From contig DAITQM010000004.1 in the NCBI GenBank assembly GCA_036832975.1, positions 57,687 through 121,686 on the forward strand: DNA of 64,000 nucleotides, given 5' to 3'. The translations under genes and the position numbers were made by a program. Numbering within the stretch: position 1 is the first letter of the stretch; each line of letters opens with the position of its first letter. Below, piece by piece: positions 17,359 to 26,145 of this stretch. This DNA comes from DAITQM01 sp036832975. GTDB lineage: Bacteria > Pseudomonadota > Gammaproteobacteria > Xanthomonadales > Wenzhouxiangellaceae. The notes beneath the pieces were generated by a model. The model was given only the letters and a program-made list of their open reading frames with translations. It searched no databases and was not told the origin of the DNA.

Positions 17359-17418
17359 ATGAAATTCGTTTCCCGCAGCGCCCCCGGCGGCGCATTCACC
17401 ATCGCTGCCGGTCGATGA
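17359..17418 (+). CDS. putative 19-aa leader peptide coupled to purD
   Basis: A short open frame starting MKFVSRSAPGG and ending AAGR, whose TGA overlaps the purD ATG (ATGA). It has no Shine-Dalgarno but begins 6 nt after TAGAAT, so it could be translated from a leaderless mRNA and pass ribosomes to purD, which also lacks a good ribosome-binding site. Expression is not established; chance cannot be excluded for a frame this short. Confidence 0.35.
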   Translation: MKFVSRSAPGGAFTIAAGR

Positions 17419-18680
17419 AAGTCCTGATTGTCGGTAGCGGCGGTCGCGAACACGCGCTGGCTTACGCCGCCGCGCGTTCGCCGCGGGTGCGTGAAGTCCT
17501 GGTCGCACCGGGCAACGCCGGGACCGCGGGCGAACCGAAAACGCGCAACGTCGCGGCCGACCCCGGCGACCCGGGGGCACTGCTCGAACTGGCCCGCAGC
17601 GCCCGGGTCGATCTGGTCATCGTCGGTCCGGAAGCACCGCTGGTCGCCGGCCTGGCCGACCGCCTGACGGCCGCCGGCATCCGCTGCTTCGGCCCGCCGG
17701 CGGCGGCGGCGCGGCTCGAAGGATCGAAAGCCTTCGCCAAAGCGTTCATGCAGCGCCACGGAATTCCGACCGCGCGCTACGCGAAATTCACCGAACTGAC
17801 CGCCGCCCTGGACTATCTCGCCGGCCACCCACTGCCGGTCGTCGTCAAGGCCGACGGCCTGGCGGCCGGCAAGGGCGTCATCGTCGCTTCGAGCCGCGAG
17901 GAAGCGCACGACGCGCTGCACGAGATGCTCGCCGCACGGCGTTTCGGACAAGCCGGCGCCACGGTCGTGATCGAGGAATTCCTGGCCGGCACGGAAGCGA
18001 GTTTCATGGTCATCGCCGCCGGCGAGCAATACCTCGAACTGCCGACCAGTCGCGACTACAAGCGGGCGCTCGACGGCGACCGCGGGCCGAACACCGGCGG
18101 CATGGGCGCAATCTCGCCGGCCCCGGCGCTCAATTCCCGGATCCGCGACCGGGTCCGCCGGCGCATCATCGAACCGGCGCTCGCCGGTCTGGCCGCCGAA
18201 GGGATCCCGTACCTGGGCTTCCTGTACGCCGGGCTCATGATCGACAGCGACGGCGAACCACGCGTCCTCGAATTCAACTGCCGGCTCGGCGATCCGGAAA
18301 CCCAACCCGTCGTGTTGCGCCTGCAATCGGACCTGATCGCCGCCATCGAGGCGGCGCTCGACGGCGTACTGGATGCAGTCACGCTTGACAGCGACGAGCG
18401 CGCCGCCGCCGGCGTCGTGCTCGCCGCCGCCGGTTATCCCGGCGATCACCCACGCGGCATGGCGATCCGTGGACTGGATGCGATCGACGACCCGGCCGTC
18501 AAGGTCTTTCACGCCGCAACCCGCCTGAACGAACGCGGCGAGGTGGTCACCACCGGCGGCCGCGTGCTGTGCGTCACGGCGCTGGGCCAAAAGCCCGCAG
18601 AAGCCCGCGAACATGCTTATGCCGCCGCCAGCCAGATCGCGTTCGACCACTGCCATCTGCGCCGCGATATCGGCCTTTAA
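17415..18680 (+). CDS. purD: phosphoribosylamine-glycine ligase (GAR synthetase)
   Basis: ATP-grasp ligase that joins glycine to phosphoribosylamine in the second step of purine synthesis. It is 421 aa, normal length. Signatures are VGSGGREHAL at the N-terminus, VKADGLAAGKGVIV in the ATP-grasp domain, NTGGMGAISPAPAL, and the metal-binding end EFNCRLGDPETQ. Its start codon overlaps the stop of a short upstream frame. The downstream helicase follows 6 bp after the stop. Glycine use places it meaningfully near gcvP, though this may be coincidence. Confidence 0.96.
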   Translation: MKVLIVGSGGREHALAYAAARSPRVREVLVAPGNAGTAGEPKTRNVAADPGDPGALLELARSARVDLVIVGPEAPLVAGLADRLTAAGIRCFGPPAAAARLEGSKAFAKAFMQRHGIPTARYAKFTELTAALDYLAGHPLPVVVKADGLAAGKGVIVASSREEAHDALHEMLAARRFGQAGATVVIEEFLAGTEASFMVIAAGEQYLELPTSRDYKRALDGDRGPNTGGMGAISPAPALNSRIRDRVRRRIIEPALAGLAAEGIPYLGFLYAGLMIDSDGEPRVLEFNCRLGDPETQPVVLRLQSDLIAAIEAALDGVLDAVTLDSDERAAAGVVLAAAGYPGDHPRGMAIRGLDAIDDPAVKVFHAATRLNERGEVVTTGGRVLCVTALGQKPAEAREHAYAAASQIAFDHCHLRRDIGL

Positions 18681-18686
18681 CCGGCA

Positions 18687-20864
<2,178 letters not shown>

Positions 20865-20870
20865 CCGGTC

Positions 20871-21776
20871 ATGCCCAACCTCGAAAAAAATAACCCACCC
20901 ATCGGCCGTCTCGAAGAAATCCAAATCGAACTGCCCGGCATCCGGCTGGCCGCACTGCGCGATCCGGCGCGCGCCGGTCGTGGCCGGCCGTTGCTCGCCG
21001 TACACGGCTGGCTCGACAACGCCGCGTCATTTCTGCCGCTCGCCGCCGAACTGGCCGCCGGCGGCGGCGCTTTCGACCTGGTCGCGATCGACCTGCCCGG
21101 CCACGGCCATTCCGGCCACCGCGCCGCCGGGCATTGGTATCACCTGATTGACTACGTCGCCGATCTGTTGCACGCCGCCGATGCCCTCGGCTGGCCGGAA
21201 TTCTTTCTGCTCGGTCACTCGCTGGGCGGCGCGGTCTCGACCCTGACCGCCGCCGCGGCGCCGGAGCGGATACAAAAACTCGCAGTGATCGAAGGGCTCG
21301 GTCCGCTGGCCGGCAAACCGGCGCGCGGTGGCGAACGCCTCGCCGCCGCCTGGCACGAACTGGCCAAAGTCGATCCGTCCCGGCTGCGCCGTTACACGTC
21401 GATCGACGAAGCGGTCACCGCCCGTCGCGCCAAGCTCGATATGCCGCTCGACGCGGCGCGGTTGATCATCGAACGGGGTCTCAGGGCGGATGGCGAACAT
21501 TTTCTGTGGCGCAGCGACCCCCGGCTCAACATCACTAACCCACAGCGTTTCACCGAAGAACAGATCCGCCACTTCATCGCCGCGATCGCCTGCCCGGTGC
21601 TGGTCGTGCTCGCCGACCCGCCGACCCCGCTGCTCGCCGCCGCCGCTATGCAGCAGCGCTACGCGGCGCTCGCCAACGGCAGGATCGTCAGCCTGCCAGG
21701 CAGCCACCACGTGCACATGGAACAGGCGGCCGCCCTGGCCCGTGAACTGGCCGCCTTCCTGGACAAGGAGGCATGA
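20871..21776 (+). CDS. alpha/beta hydrolase
   Basis: A 301-aa serine hydrolase of the alpha/beta fold. The oxyanion region is LLAVHGWLDNAASF, the nucleophile elbow is GHSLGGAV (Ser near residue 120), a catalytic Asp is likely near VVLADPP and His in GSHHVHM. The HGWLD opening is typical of the MEST/EPHX-like or YbfF-like esterases. Substrate unknown. It sits 6 bp after uvrD and overlaps pyrF by one base, so it is likely in one transcript with them. Confidence 0.85.
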   Translation: MPNLEKNNPPIGRLEEIQIELPGIRLAALRDPARAGRGRPLLAVHGWLDNAASFLPLAAELAAGGGAFDLVAIDLPGHGHSGHRAAGHWYHLIDYVADLLHAADALGWPEFFLLGHSLGGAVSTLTAAAAPERIQKLAVIEGLGPLAGKPARGGERLAAAWHELAKVDPSRLRRYTSIDEAVTARRAKLDMPLDAARLIIERGLRADGEHFLWRSDPRLNITNPQRFTEEQIRHFIAAIACPVLVVLADPPTPLLAAAAMQQRYAALANGRIVSLPGSHHVHMEQAAALARELAAFLDKEA

Positions 21777-22504
21777 TGGCGCGCGCGACAATTTTACCCC
21801 GCGAACGATTGATCGTCGCCCTCGATGTCCCGGACGGTGCCGCGGCGCGGCGCCTGATCGCCGCCACCGCGGCCGATGCGGCGATCTACAAACTCGGCCT
21901 CGAACTGTTTTTGAGCGGCGATTTTTTTACGTTGCTCGACGAACTGCACGGTACCGGCAAACAGGTGTTCGCCGACCTCAAACTGTTCGACGTGCCGAAC
22001 ACCGTCGCCGCCGCCGTACGCCAGCTTGTCCGCCGCCGCGTCGCATTCGTCACCGTCCACGGCAACCAGGCGATGATGGCGGCGGCCGCCGAGGCGGCGC
22101 GCGACAGCGCCACCCGGGTTTTAGCCGTCACGGCGCTGACCAGCCTCGACCAAGGCGACCTCGATGACCTCGGTTTCCGCTGCGCCATCGCCGACCTGGT
22201 GCTCTCCCGAGCGCGCCGGGCGCTGGCCGCCGGCTGCGCCGGAGTCGTCTCATCCGGCCTCGAAGTCGCCGCCCTGCGCCGCGAAATCGACGACCGCCTG
22301 ATCGCCGTGTGCCCCGGAATCCGGCCGGTGATCAACGACGAAGCGGCCGCCCCCGACGATCAGAAACGGACCGTCGACATCAAACAAGCGCTCGACAACG
22401 GCGCCGACTACCTGGTCATCGGCCGGCCGATCATCCACGCCGCCAACCCCACCGCCGCCGCCGCCGAAATCCAGCGACAAATCGTCGCGGCATTAGCCCA
22501 ATAA
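21776..22504 (+). CDS. pyrF: orotidine 5'-phosphate decarboxylase
   Basis: TIM-barrel enzyme that makes UMP from OMP, the last step of de novo pyrimidine synthesis. It is 242 aa. The catalytic charged network is seen in FADLKLFDVPNTV, with substrate-binding VTVHGNQAMM, VCPGIRP and the C-terminal DYLVIGRPI. The second of two tandem ATGs (21776) is preferred because AGGAGG lies 4 nt upstream of it; the first (21773) is only 1 nt away. It is the last core gene before the accessory island; its 3' flank shows no clear terminator. Confidence 0.95.
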   Translation: MARATILPRERLIVALDVPDGAAARRLIAATAADAAIYKLGLELFLSGDFFTLLDELHGTGKQVFADLKLFDVPNTVAAAVRQLVRRRVAFVTVHGNQAMMAAAAEAARDSATRVLAVTALTSLDQGDLDDLGFRCAIADLVLSRARRALAAGCAGVVSSGLEVAALRREIDDRLIAVCPGIRPVINDEAAAPDDQKRTVDIKQALDNGADYLVIGRPIIHAANPTAAAAEIQRQIVAALAQ

Positions 22505-22584
22505 AAAACGGGTGATCCTCCCGCCGGCATCGCATGCCAGATCCTGCATCCGGACGATGGTCAGCCCAATGCCTGAACGCTGCG

Positions 22585-22809
22585 TTAATCATCGCTTTCA
22601 GGCTCGGCGACGCCACCGGGAACCCGACCTGTTTCACTGTCGTACCGATAGTGCTCCACGGGGGGCGCGTCAGGGCCAATGCATACTGCACGGCCATTGC
22701 GCCAAACCACGGCATACTGGCCCAACCGCCGCTTGCGCTCAAGGGCTTCCGATACAGCCTGTTTGAGCGCATCCAGCGCCCTGGTTTCGTACTCATGCGC
22801 TTGCGTCAT
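22585..22809 (-). CDS. small protein paired with a Zeta-like kinase
   Basis: A 74-aa soluble protein with an amphipathic N-terminal helix rich in Glu/Arg (EYETRALDALKQAVSEALER) and a C-terminal part with VVWRNGRAVCIGPD and an acidic tail. It overlaps the stop of the upstream kinase-like gene by ATGA, so the two are translationally coupled. Small partners of this style often follow COG4185-type ATPases and may be antitoxin-like; this is inference. No DNA-binding motif is recognised. Confidence 0.6.
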   Translation of the reverse strand: MTQAHEYETRALDALKQAVSEALERKRRLGQYAVVWRNGRAVCIGPDAPPVEHYRYDSETGRVPGGVAEPESDD

Positions 22810-23390
22810 GGATTTTTCCAGGTTTGCAATAAATCCAGGATCTCTGGTTGCTTGACTTCACGTCGTTTACCCTCCTGCGTAAAAACAAGTTCCGGTTGTT
22901 CGCCGCTATTCAAGAAACAGAGCGTGCGATCTACCAATGTTATATAGGTTCCGAACAGATTTTCCAAACTTCTTGTGAAACGCCTCTCAATATCCGGCAC
23001 CGGAATATCATGGCCGCCATGACGCACCCGCTCTATGACGCGCATCTTCGCCATCTCGGCATTCGGTAATGCCAGGTAAATCAACTCCACCCGCCATCCA
23101 GCCGTCTTCAGCCGTTTGATCAAGTGCAAGTAACCGCGTCCAGCCAACGTTGTTTCAAAACCAAAATCATGACGCGCCACGATATGCCGCTCGATCTCGC
23201 TGAGAAACAGGCGGCCTGCCTTCAATAACTCGTTTTCCGGCATCAACGGCGAAAGGCCTGATGCAATCAAATCAGCATTGACAAAAAAATGGCAATCGGC
23301 GATGTACGGCAGATACTTTAGGGCAAAGGTCGTCTTGCCGGCACCATTGGGTCCAGCAATGATCCAGCAAGTAGTCCGGTCATTACTCAT
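22806..23390 (-). CDS. Zeta-toxin-like P-loop kinase (COG4185 type)
   Basis: A 194-aa P-loop protein with Walker A GPNGAGKTT (13-21), VNADLIASGLSP (about 37-48) and FETTLAGRGY, the signature set of predicted Zeta-like ATPases/kinases. Zeta toxins phosphorylate UDP-activated sugars; the COG4185 branch is less well understood. The order kinase first, small partner second, is reversed relative to classical epsilon-zeta. The ATG at 23390 is followed by SNDRTTCWIIAGPNG, as expected. It lies at the edge of the accessory island, beyond the last recognisable attC, so membership in the cassette array is unproven. Confidence 0.75.
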   Translation of the reverse strand: MSNDRTTCWIIAGPNGAGKTTFALKYLPYIADCHFFVNADLIASGLSPLMPENELLKAGRLFLSEIERHIVARHDFGFETTLAGRGYLHLIKRLKTAGWRVELIYLALPNAEMAKMRVIERVRHGGHDIPVPDIERRFTRSLENLFGTYITLVDRTLCFLNSGEQPELVFTQEGKRREVKQPEILDLLQTWKNP

Positions 23391-23439
23391 TCACGCTATC
23401 CATAATGGCCATCTATAGATCAATTCTTACAGTCATGGT

Positions 23440-23685
23440 TCATACCGTCCGGAACACAATTTCGGATTCCTCGGCCTGGGCGCGGGCCTTGATGGTCTGC
23501 ACTGCGTTGGCCTTCAATTTATCATTGCCTTTGAAGGCGGCGTCCAGACAGATCACCTGCATGGGTTCGGCGTTGGCCAGGGCATCGATCAGCTCGGGCG
23601 TGACTTCCTTTTCCAGGGAGATGAGCAGCGCGCCGTCTTCGAGTGAGAAGACCTGCTTGCCGGCCATCTCGAGGGTTTTGACCAT
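23440..23685 (-). pseudogene. C-terminal remnant of a type III restriction-modification methyltransferase (Mod)
   Basis: About 81 codons that match only the extreme C-terminus of type III Mod DNA-methyltransferases: FSLEDGALLISLEKE, PELIDALANAEP, MQVICLDAAFKGND and LKANAVQ, ending IVFRTV. The catalytic domain (DPPY and FxGxG motifs) is absent. The upstream sequence switches to a different gene remnant in another frame at about 23685, so this is a deletion-fusion scar. It is unlikely to be functional. Family assignment rests on recall of Mod C-termini and should be confirmed by search. Confidence 0.65.
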
Positions 23686-23856
23686 TATGTTTTTTGGAAG
23701 ATACCAGTTGAGCATTTACCGTTGCTGCGGGTGTTGCGCGGTCAGTCTCGTAATAGCCACGTGATAAGATTTGTTCGGAGATTTCCGTGTAATGCAATGG
23801 CGTGGCGTATTCCAAGAGCACCTTTTTTTGATAGCTTCTTTCCACGATTTCTCCAC
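23686..23856 (-). pseudogene. frameshifted HARE-HTH (winged-helix) domain gene, 3' truncated
   Basis: Starting at a GTG (23856) with GGAGGA upstream, the first codons read EKSWKEAIKK. After a run of seven A (T at 23823-23829) the homology continues one frame over as VLLEYATPLHYTEISEQ, then ILSRGYYETDRATPAATVNAQ and KHNGQN. This is the pattern of the HARE-HTH domain found at the N-terminus of restriction enzymes and in RNA polymerase delta subunits. Restoring one A would join the frames. The 3' end runs into a Mod remnant in another frame. It is therefore both frameshifted and truncated; slippage-based switching is conceivable but the truncation argues for decay. Confidence 0.65.
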
Positions 23857-23875
23857 TGATTCCTCCGAAATATCT

Positions 23876-23958
23876 CCGCGTTAAGCGGCCGCGGGCCGAC
23901 GACATATGAGGAAACATCGAACTCTCTTCCCGCAGTCCGCTTGAATGCATAGTTAGCC
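23876..23958 (-). repeat. truncated attC-like site after the EcsC cassette
   Basis: On the - strand it opens with GGCTAAC two nt after the EcsC stop, followed by TATGCATTCAAGCGG and, on the far side, CGGCCGCTTAACGCGG. These are the outer arms of a gammaproteobacterial-type attC. The closing core site GTTRRRY is missing and is replaced by unrelated sequence leading into the HARE-HTH remnant, so the site looks broken at its 3' end. Confidence 0.55.
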
Positions 23959-23959
23959 A

Positions 23960-24592
23960 TCATCGACGGAATAGCTTTTGAGCGGTTCGCCCGACGACCC
24001 TACACGAGAGCGCATCTAATCCACCGCCGACGATGCCACCGGCAATTGGGACCGCCTTCGTCAGGTTGACGACGCCCTTCTCGCCCGCCTTTGTAATGAG
24101 CCTGAACCCAACAGCCTTGTTTATCTCAATAAGCGCACGCCCAGGGATGGCGGCGATGGCCTTCTCAGTGAGTTTACGCCCGATCTGGATCCCTGCATCC
24201 TTTACCACGGAACTTGCAGAGTCTCCAGCGAGACTGAGCAGCACAAAGGTTCGCACGCGATCATCATCTAGGTCATGGCCATAGATGCGAGCTATCGCCC
24301 CAGCCATCCTCGCTTGGAGTATCCACGACGCACCAAGCGCTGATGGAACAGAGATTGGCATTGTGATGAGACCGCCAAGTCCGGTTAGGAAGCCACTCGT
24401 GAAGTTCTTCGAAGTCTCCCTGCGAATCAGCGACTTCACCCTATCATGGTTCTGTTGGTACCCGACATCAAGAAGATACTCTTGCGCTAGCTTCTCAGAC
24501 CCAACAAGCGGGGGTACGCCAGAAATCCCTTTGTCCAAGACGTACTTCACGGCCTTCTTTGCGGTTGAAGCGGTCGACTCAATGATGGACAT
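23960..24592 (-). CDS. EcsC family protein in an integron cassette
   Basis: A 210-aa protein of the EcsC family: an N-terminal charged helix (STASTAKKAVKYVLDKG), a Gly-rich amphipathic/hydrophobic centre (FLTGLGGLITMPISVPSALG, about 73-92) and the C-terminal PIAGGIVGGGLDAL segment typical of the family. Bacterial EcsC-like proteins are of unknown biochemical function. The ATG at 24592 has a strong AGGAGG 6 nt upstream. The gene is bounded upstream by a complete attC (24621-24704) and downstream by a truncated attC, so it is read as a gene cassette. Its GC content is visibly lower than the flanking core genes. Confidence 0.75.
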   Translation of the reverse strand: MSIIESTASTAKKAVKYVLDKGISGVPPLVGSEKLAQEYLLDVGYQQNHDRVKSLIRRETSKNFTSGFLTGLGGLITMPISVPSALGASWILQARMAGAIARIYGHDLDDDRVRTFVLLSLAGDSASSVVKDAGIQIGRKLTEKAIAAIPGRALIEINKAVGFRLITKAGEKGVVNLTKAVPIAGGIVGGGLDALSCRVVGRTAQKLFRR

Positions 24593-24620
24593 CAAACGCC
24601 TCCTGATACGATCAAGTGAT

Positions 24621-24704
24621 GGCTAACGTTTGAGGTAACCGGCCGCCGGAGCGCGAAGCGCGGAGGGAACCCGCAAGCGCAGCTTGCGGGCGGGCCGGTT
24701 GACC
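24621..24704 (-). repeat. attC recombination site (between PD-(D/E)XK and EcsC cassettes)
   Basis: On the - strand the 84-bp site runs from GGTCAAC (24704-24698) to GTTAGCC (24627-24621). The inner arms GGTCAACCGGCC and GGCCGGTTACC are complementary except for one extra base, the hallmark asymmetry that marks the bottom strand for IntI. The centre forms further GC hairpins. Confidence 0.75.
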
Positions 24705-24716
24705 AAGAGGCTATAC

Positions 24717-25277
24717 CTATAGCTTACGCGAACCGACACGCCGAGTTGTCCCGAGGTTTTCAATACGCGTTTGCCCGCGAATTGGGTCGAAGTATCGACT
24801 GGCGGCAAATCGAATCTCGTAGCGATTACGTTCCGACAGAATGAGTTCTCCCACGTTGGCCCGCTGCATGATGCGGCGGACTATTCGAACTTCTGCTGGG
24901 TGGTACCTGTTCCGTTCGTCGCCTTTGTATTTCTTCTGGAAGTCATGATCGAAGAAATACTTGGCCTCGGGATAGATGAGGACAAAATCGGGTCGTATCC
25001 CGGAAAATTCGCACAGTGTGTAGGTGTAGGACTGTAGTATACAATCCAGAAGCTTCTTTACGCTCTCAGATGCAATGGGCGACTTAACTTCGATACCAAA
25101 CGCGTTTGCGCGGAATCCCATTTCGATGATATGAGGTTTCGGTCGAAGCAAAAAGTCTAGGAGACACTTTGATCCGTCGAGCGGCCAATGTCCTTCCGCT
25201 TCAAGGATGATGTCAAAGTCGTCGGCGAGAAACGCGACTAAGTCTTGCTTTAGCGCAGGCTCAGGCTTGATAGGCAT
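24717..25277 (-). CDS. cassette-borne protein with PD-(D/E)XK-like motif
   Basis: A 186-aa protein of no recognised family. Residues 41-65 show an Asp in LLDFLL followed by a strand ending GIEVKSP, giving D41 and E63-V-K65, the spacing of a PD-(D/E)XK nuclease core; Q82 in LQSYTY and an upstream acidic pair (E26, E28) would complete it. The region after this (IRPDFVLIYPEAKYFF) also fits a nuclease-like fold. The ATG lies inside the attC core site (GTTATGC), so translation starts right at the recombination junction; a 44-residue extension upstream would read through attC and is rejected. A cassette role in DNA cleavage or defence is inference. Confidence 0.6.
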   Translation of the reverse strand: MPIKPEPALKQDLVAFLADDFDIILEAEGHWPLDGSKCLLDFLLRPKPHIIEMGFRANAFGIEVKSPIASESVKKLLDCILQSYTYTLCEFSGIRPDFVLIYPEAKYFFDHDFQKKYKGDERNRYHPAEVRIVRRIMQRANVGELILSERNRYEIRFAASRYFDPIRGQTRIENLGTTRRVGSRKL

Positions 25278-25354
25278 AACTTGCAGCTTGAAGGGCGCGG
25301 AGACAGCAAGCGAAGCTTGCTGGCGGAGCATCCCTCTCGAAGCGCTTGTTGGGC
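25274..25354 (-). repeat. attC recombination site (between NTF2-like and PD-(D/E)XK cassettes)
   Basis: An 81-bp site on the - strand, from GCCCAAC (25354-25348, matching RYYYAAC) to GTTATGC (25280-25274). Between them are the L-arm sequences AAGCGCTTC and CAAGCTGCAA and a central stem CAGCAAGC/GCTTGCTG. It begins 3 nt after the stop of the NTF2-like gene. Confidence 0.78.
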
Positions 25355-25357
25355 GAA

Positions 25358-25771
25358 TTAAATTGGATAGACGCCACTTCGCACCGCTCCAAGCAATTGG
25401 GGGATACACAAATCAAATCTTCTGACTTTGTCTCCCTGAACCTCAAACATAACTACAGCCGTAACATTTTCCTTGCGCCCCTGCGCCATGACAACGCAAT
25501 CACGACCAGATAATCCCAAAGTTGTTTTGCCGAGCTCTGCAAATACTTTTGACTCGGGGTTGTTCGTGGAGTGCATCTTAACGGTACGCATCTTTCCGAT
25601 GAGGTATTCTGAAATTTCCTGTTTGCTTTCAAGCTCCTCGAAGACCCACTGTGAAGCGTAGTGTGCGTCAGGAGTTAGCAACTTCAAAAACTCAGCGCAA
25701 TCAAAACGATTCCATGCGCGCGCATAAGCAATAGCAGCAACTTTTTCGGTAAATGGAATTTCGGTGTTCAT
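25358..25771 (-). CDS. NTF2-like (SnoaL/DUF4440-type) protein, first integron cassette
   Basis: A 137-aa protein of the nuclear transport factor 2-like fold: an N-terminal helix (FTEKVAAIAYARAWNRFDCAEF), LLTPDAHYASQW, and a curved sheet ending RRFDLCIPQ. This fold hosts small isomerases, hydrolases and binding proteins; no catalytic residues can be named. The ATG at 25771 lies 9 nt after the core site GTTGGGC (25787-25781), a typical first-cassette position. No attC precedes it, only the core site and a LexA box, so it sits next to the presumed attI. Composition is less GC-rich than the core genes. Confidence 0.7.
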   Translation of the reverse strand: MNTEIPFTEKVAAIAYARAWNRFDCAEFLKLLTPDAHYASQWVFEELESKQEISEYLIGKMRTVKMHSTNNPESKVFAELGKTTLGLSGRDCVVMAQGRKENVTAVVMFEVQGDKVRRFDLCIPQLLGAVRSGVYPI

Positions 25772-25780
25772 GATATTAAC

Positions 25781-25787
25781 GCCCAAC
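25781..25787 (-). other. attI-like recombination core site
   Basis: GTTGGGC on the - strand matches the integron core GTTRRRY and marks the upstream boundary of the first cassette. Upstream sequence toward the LexA box shows no attC arm, as expected for an attI. Confidence 0.55.
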
Positions 25788-25799
25788 AGTAAGTAGACA

Positions 25800-25831
25800 G
25801 CAAAGTGCTGTGTTTATATACAGCACTTTGC
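25800..25831. promoter_or_regulatory. LexA (SOS) box in a 12-bp-arm palindrome, presumed intI promoter
   Basis: A perfect 12-bp inverted repeat (GCAAAGTGCTGT/ACAGCACTTTGC) flanks 8 AT-rich bases. Its core is CTGT-N8-ACAG (25808-25823), the E. coli-type LexA consensus. It lies between the attI-like core and the intI remnant, exactly where SOS-regulated integron integrase promoters carry a LexA box. TATATA within it could be the -10 toward intI (+ strand). Confidence 0.65.
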
Positions 25832-25992
25832 CGCCTATCCCGCTTGCACCATGTCCTGACATTGTCGTAACCGGTGTGACATATGCGCCCTTGATTCAAT
25901 AACATATCACCATCTATTAGAACGCGCCAGCCGTATTTGGCTGGGTGATAGACGGCAGATTGCCGTCTATTTGCGGACTTGACATCTACGTC

Positions 25993-26145
25993 GTGGCGGC
26001 GTTTCTGAACCACCTCGCCGTCCATCTGTGGGTGGCGCCGGCTACACAGAATTAAGCGCTCAACGCCTTGGTTTTTCTCTACAAGGCGGTTCTCGAACGC
26101 CCCCCTTGGCGATTGTACTGGCATCGTCCGCGCCAAGCGCCGCCA
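25993..26145 (+). pseudogene. intI: N-terminal remnant of an integron integrase
   Basis: The + strand reads AAFLNHLAVHLWVAPATQN, then a TAA, then ALNALVFLYKAVLERP, then, one frame over, GIVRAKRRQHHL. This is the N-terminal core-binding domain of IntI tyrosine recombinases (consensus like FLTHLAV...STQNQALNALLFLY...VERAKRP). One nonsense codon (TAA where CAA is expected), a frameshift at the C run near 26100 and loss of the whole catalytic domain show it is dead. A weakly similar stretch (HITIY ... GWVI) lies just upstream, around 25900-25960. The gene diverges from the cassettes, the normal integron layout. Confidence 0.7.

Noticed and set aside
23522..23682. Extension of the HARE-HTH frame past KHNGQN (Arg-rich peptide)
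   Set aside because: Beyond about 23685 this frame is the out-of-frame shadow of the Mod remnant.
23742..23963. 73-codon frame starting MMANYAFKRTAG
   Set aside because: It is a translation of the truncated attC followed by the HARE-HTH remnant; FKRTA...RPLN peptides are a known by-product of attC sites.
25768..26136. 122-codon frame on the - strand across the attI/LexA/intI region
   Set aside because: It runs through the LexA palindrome and the intI remnant antisense; no family resemblance.
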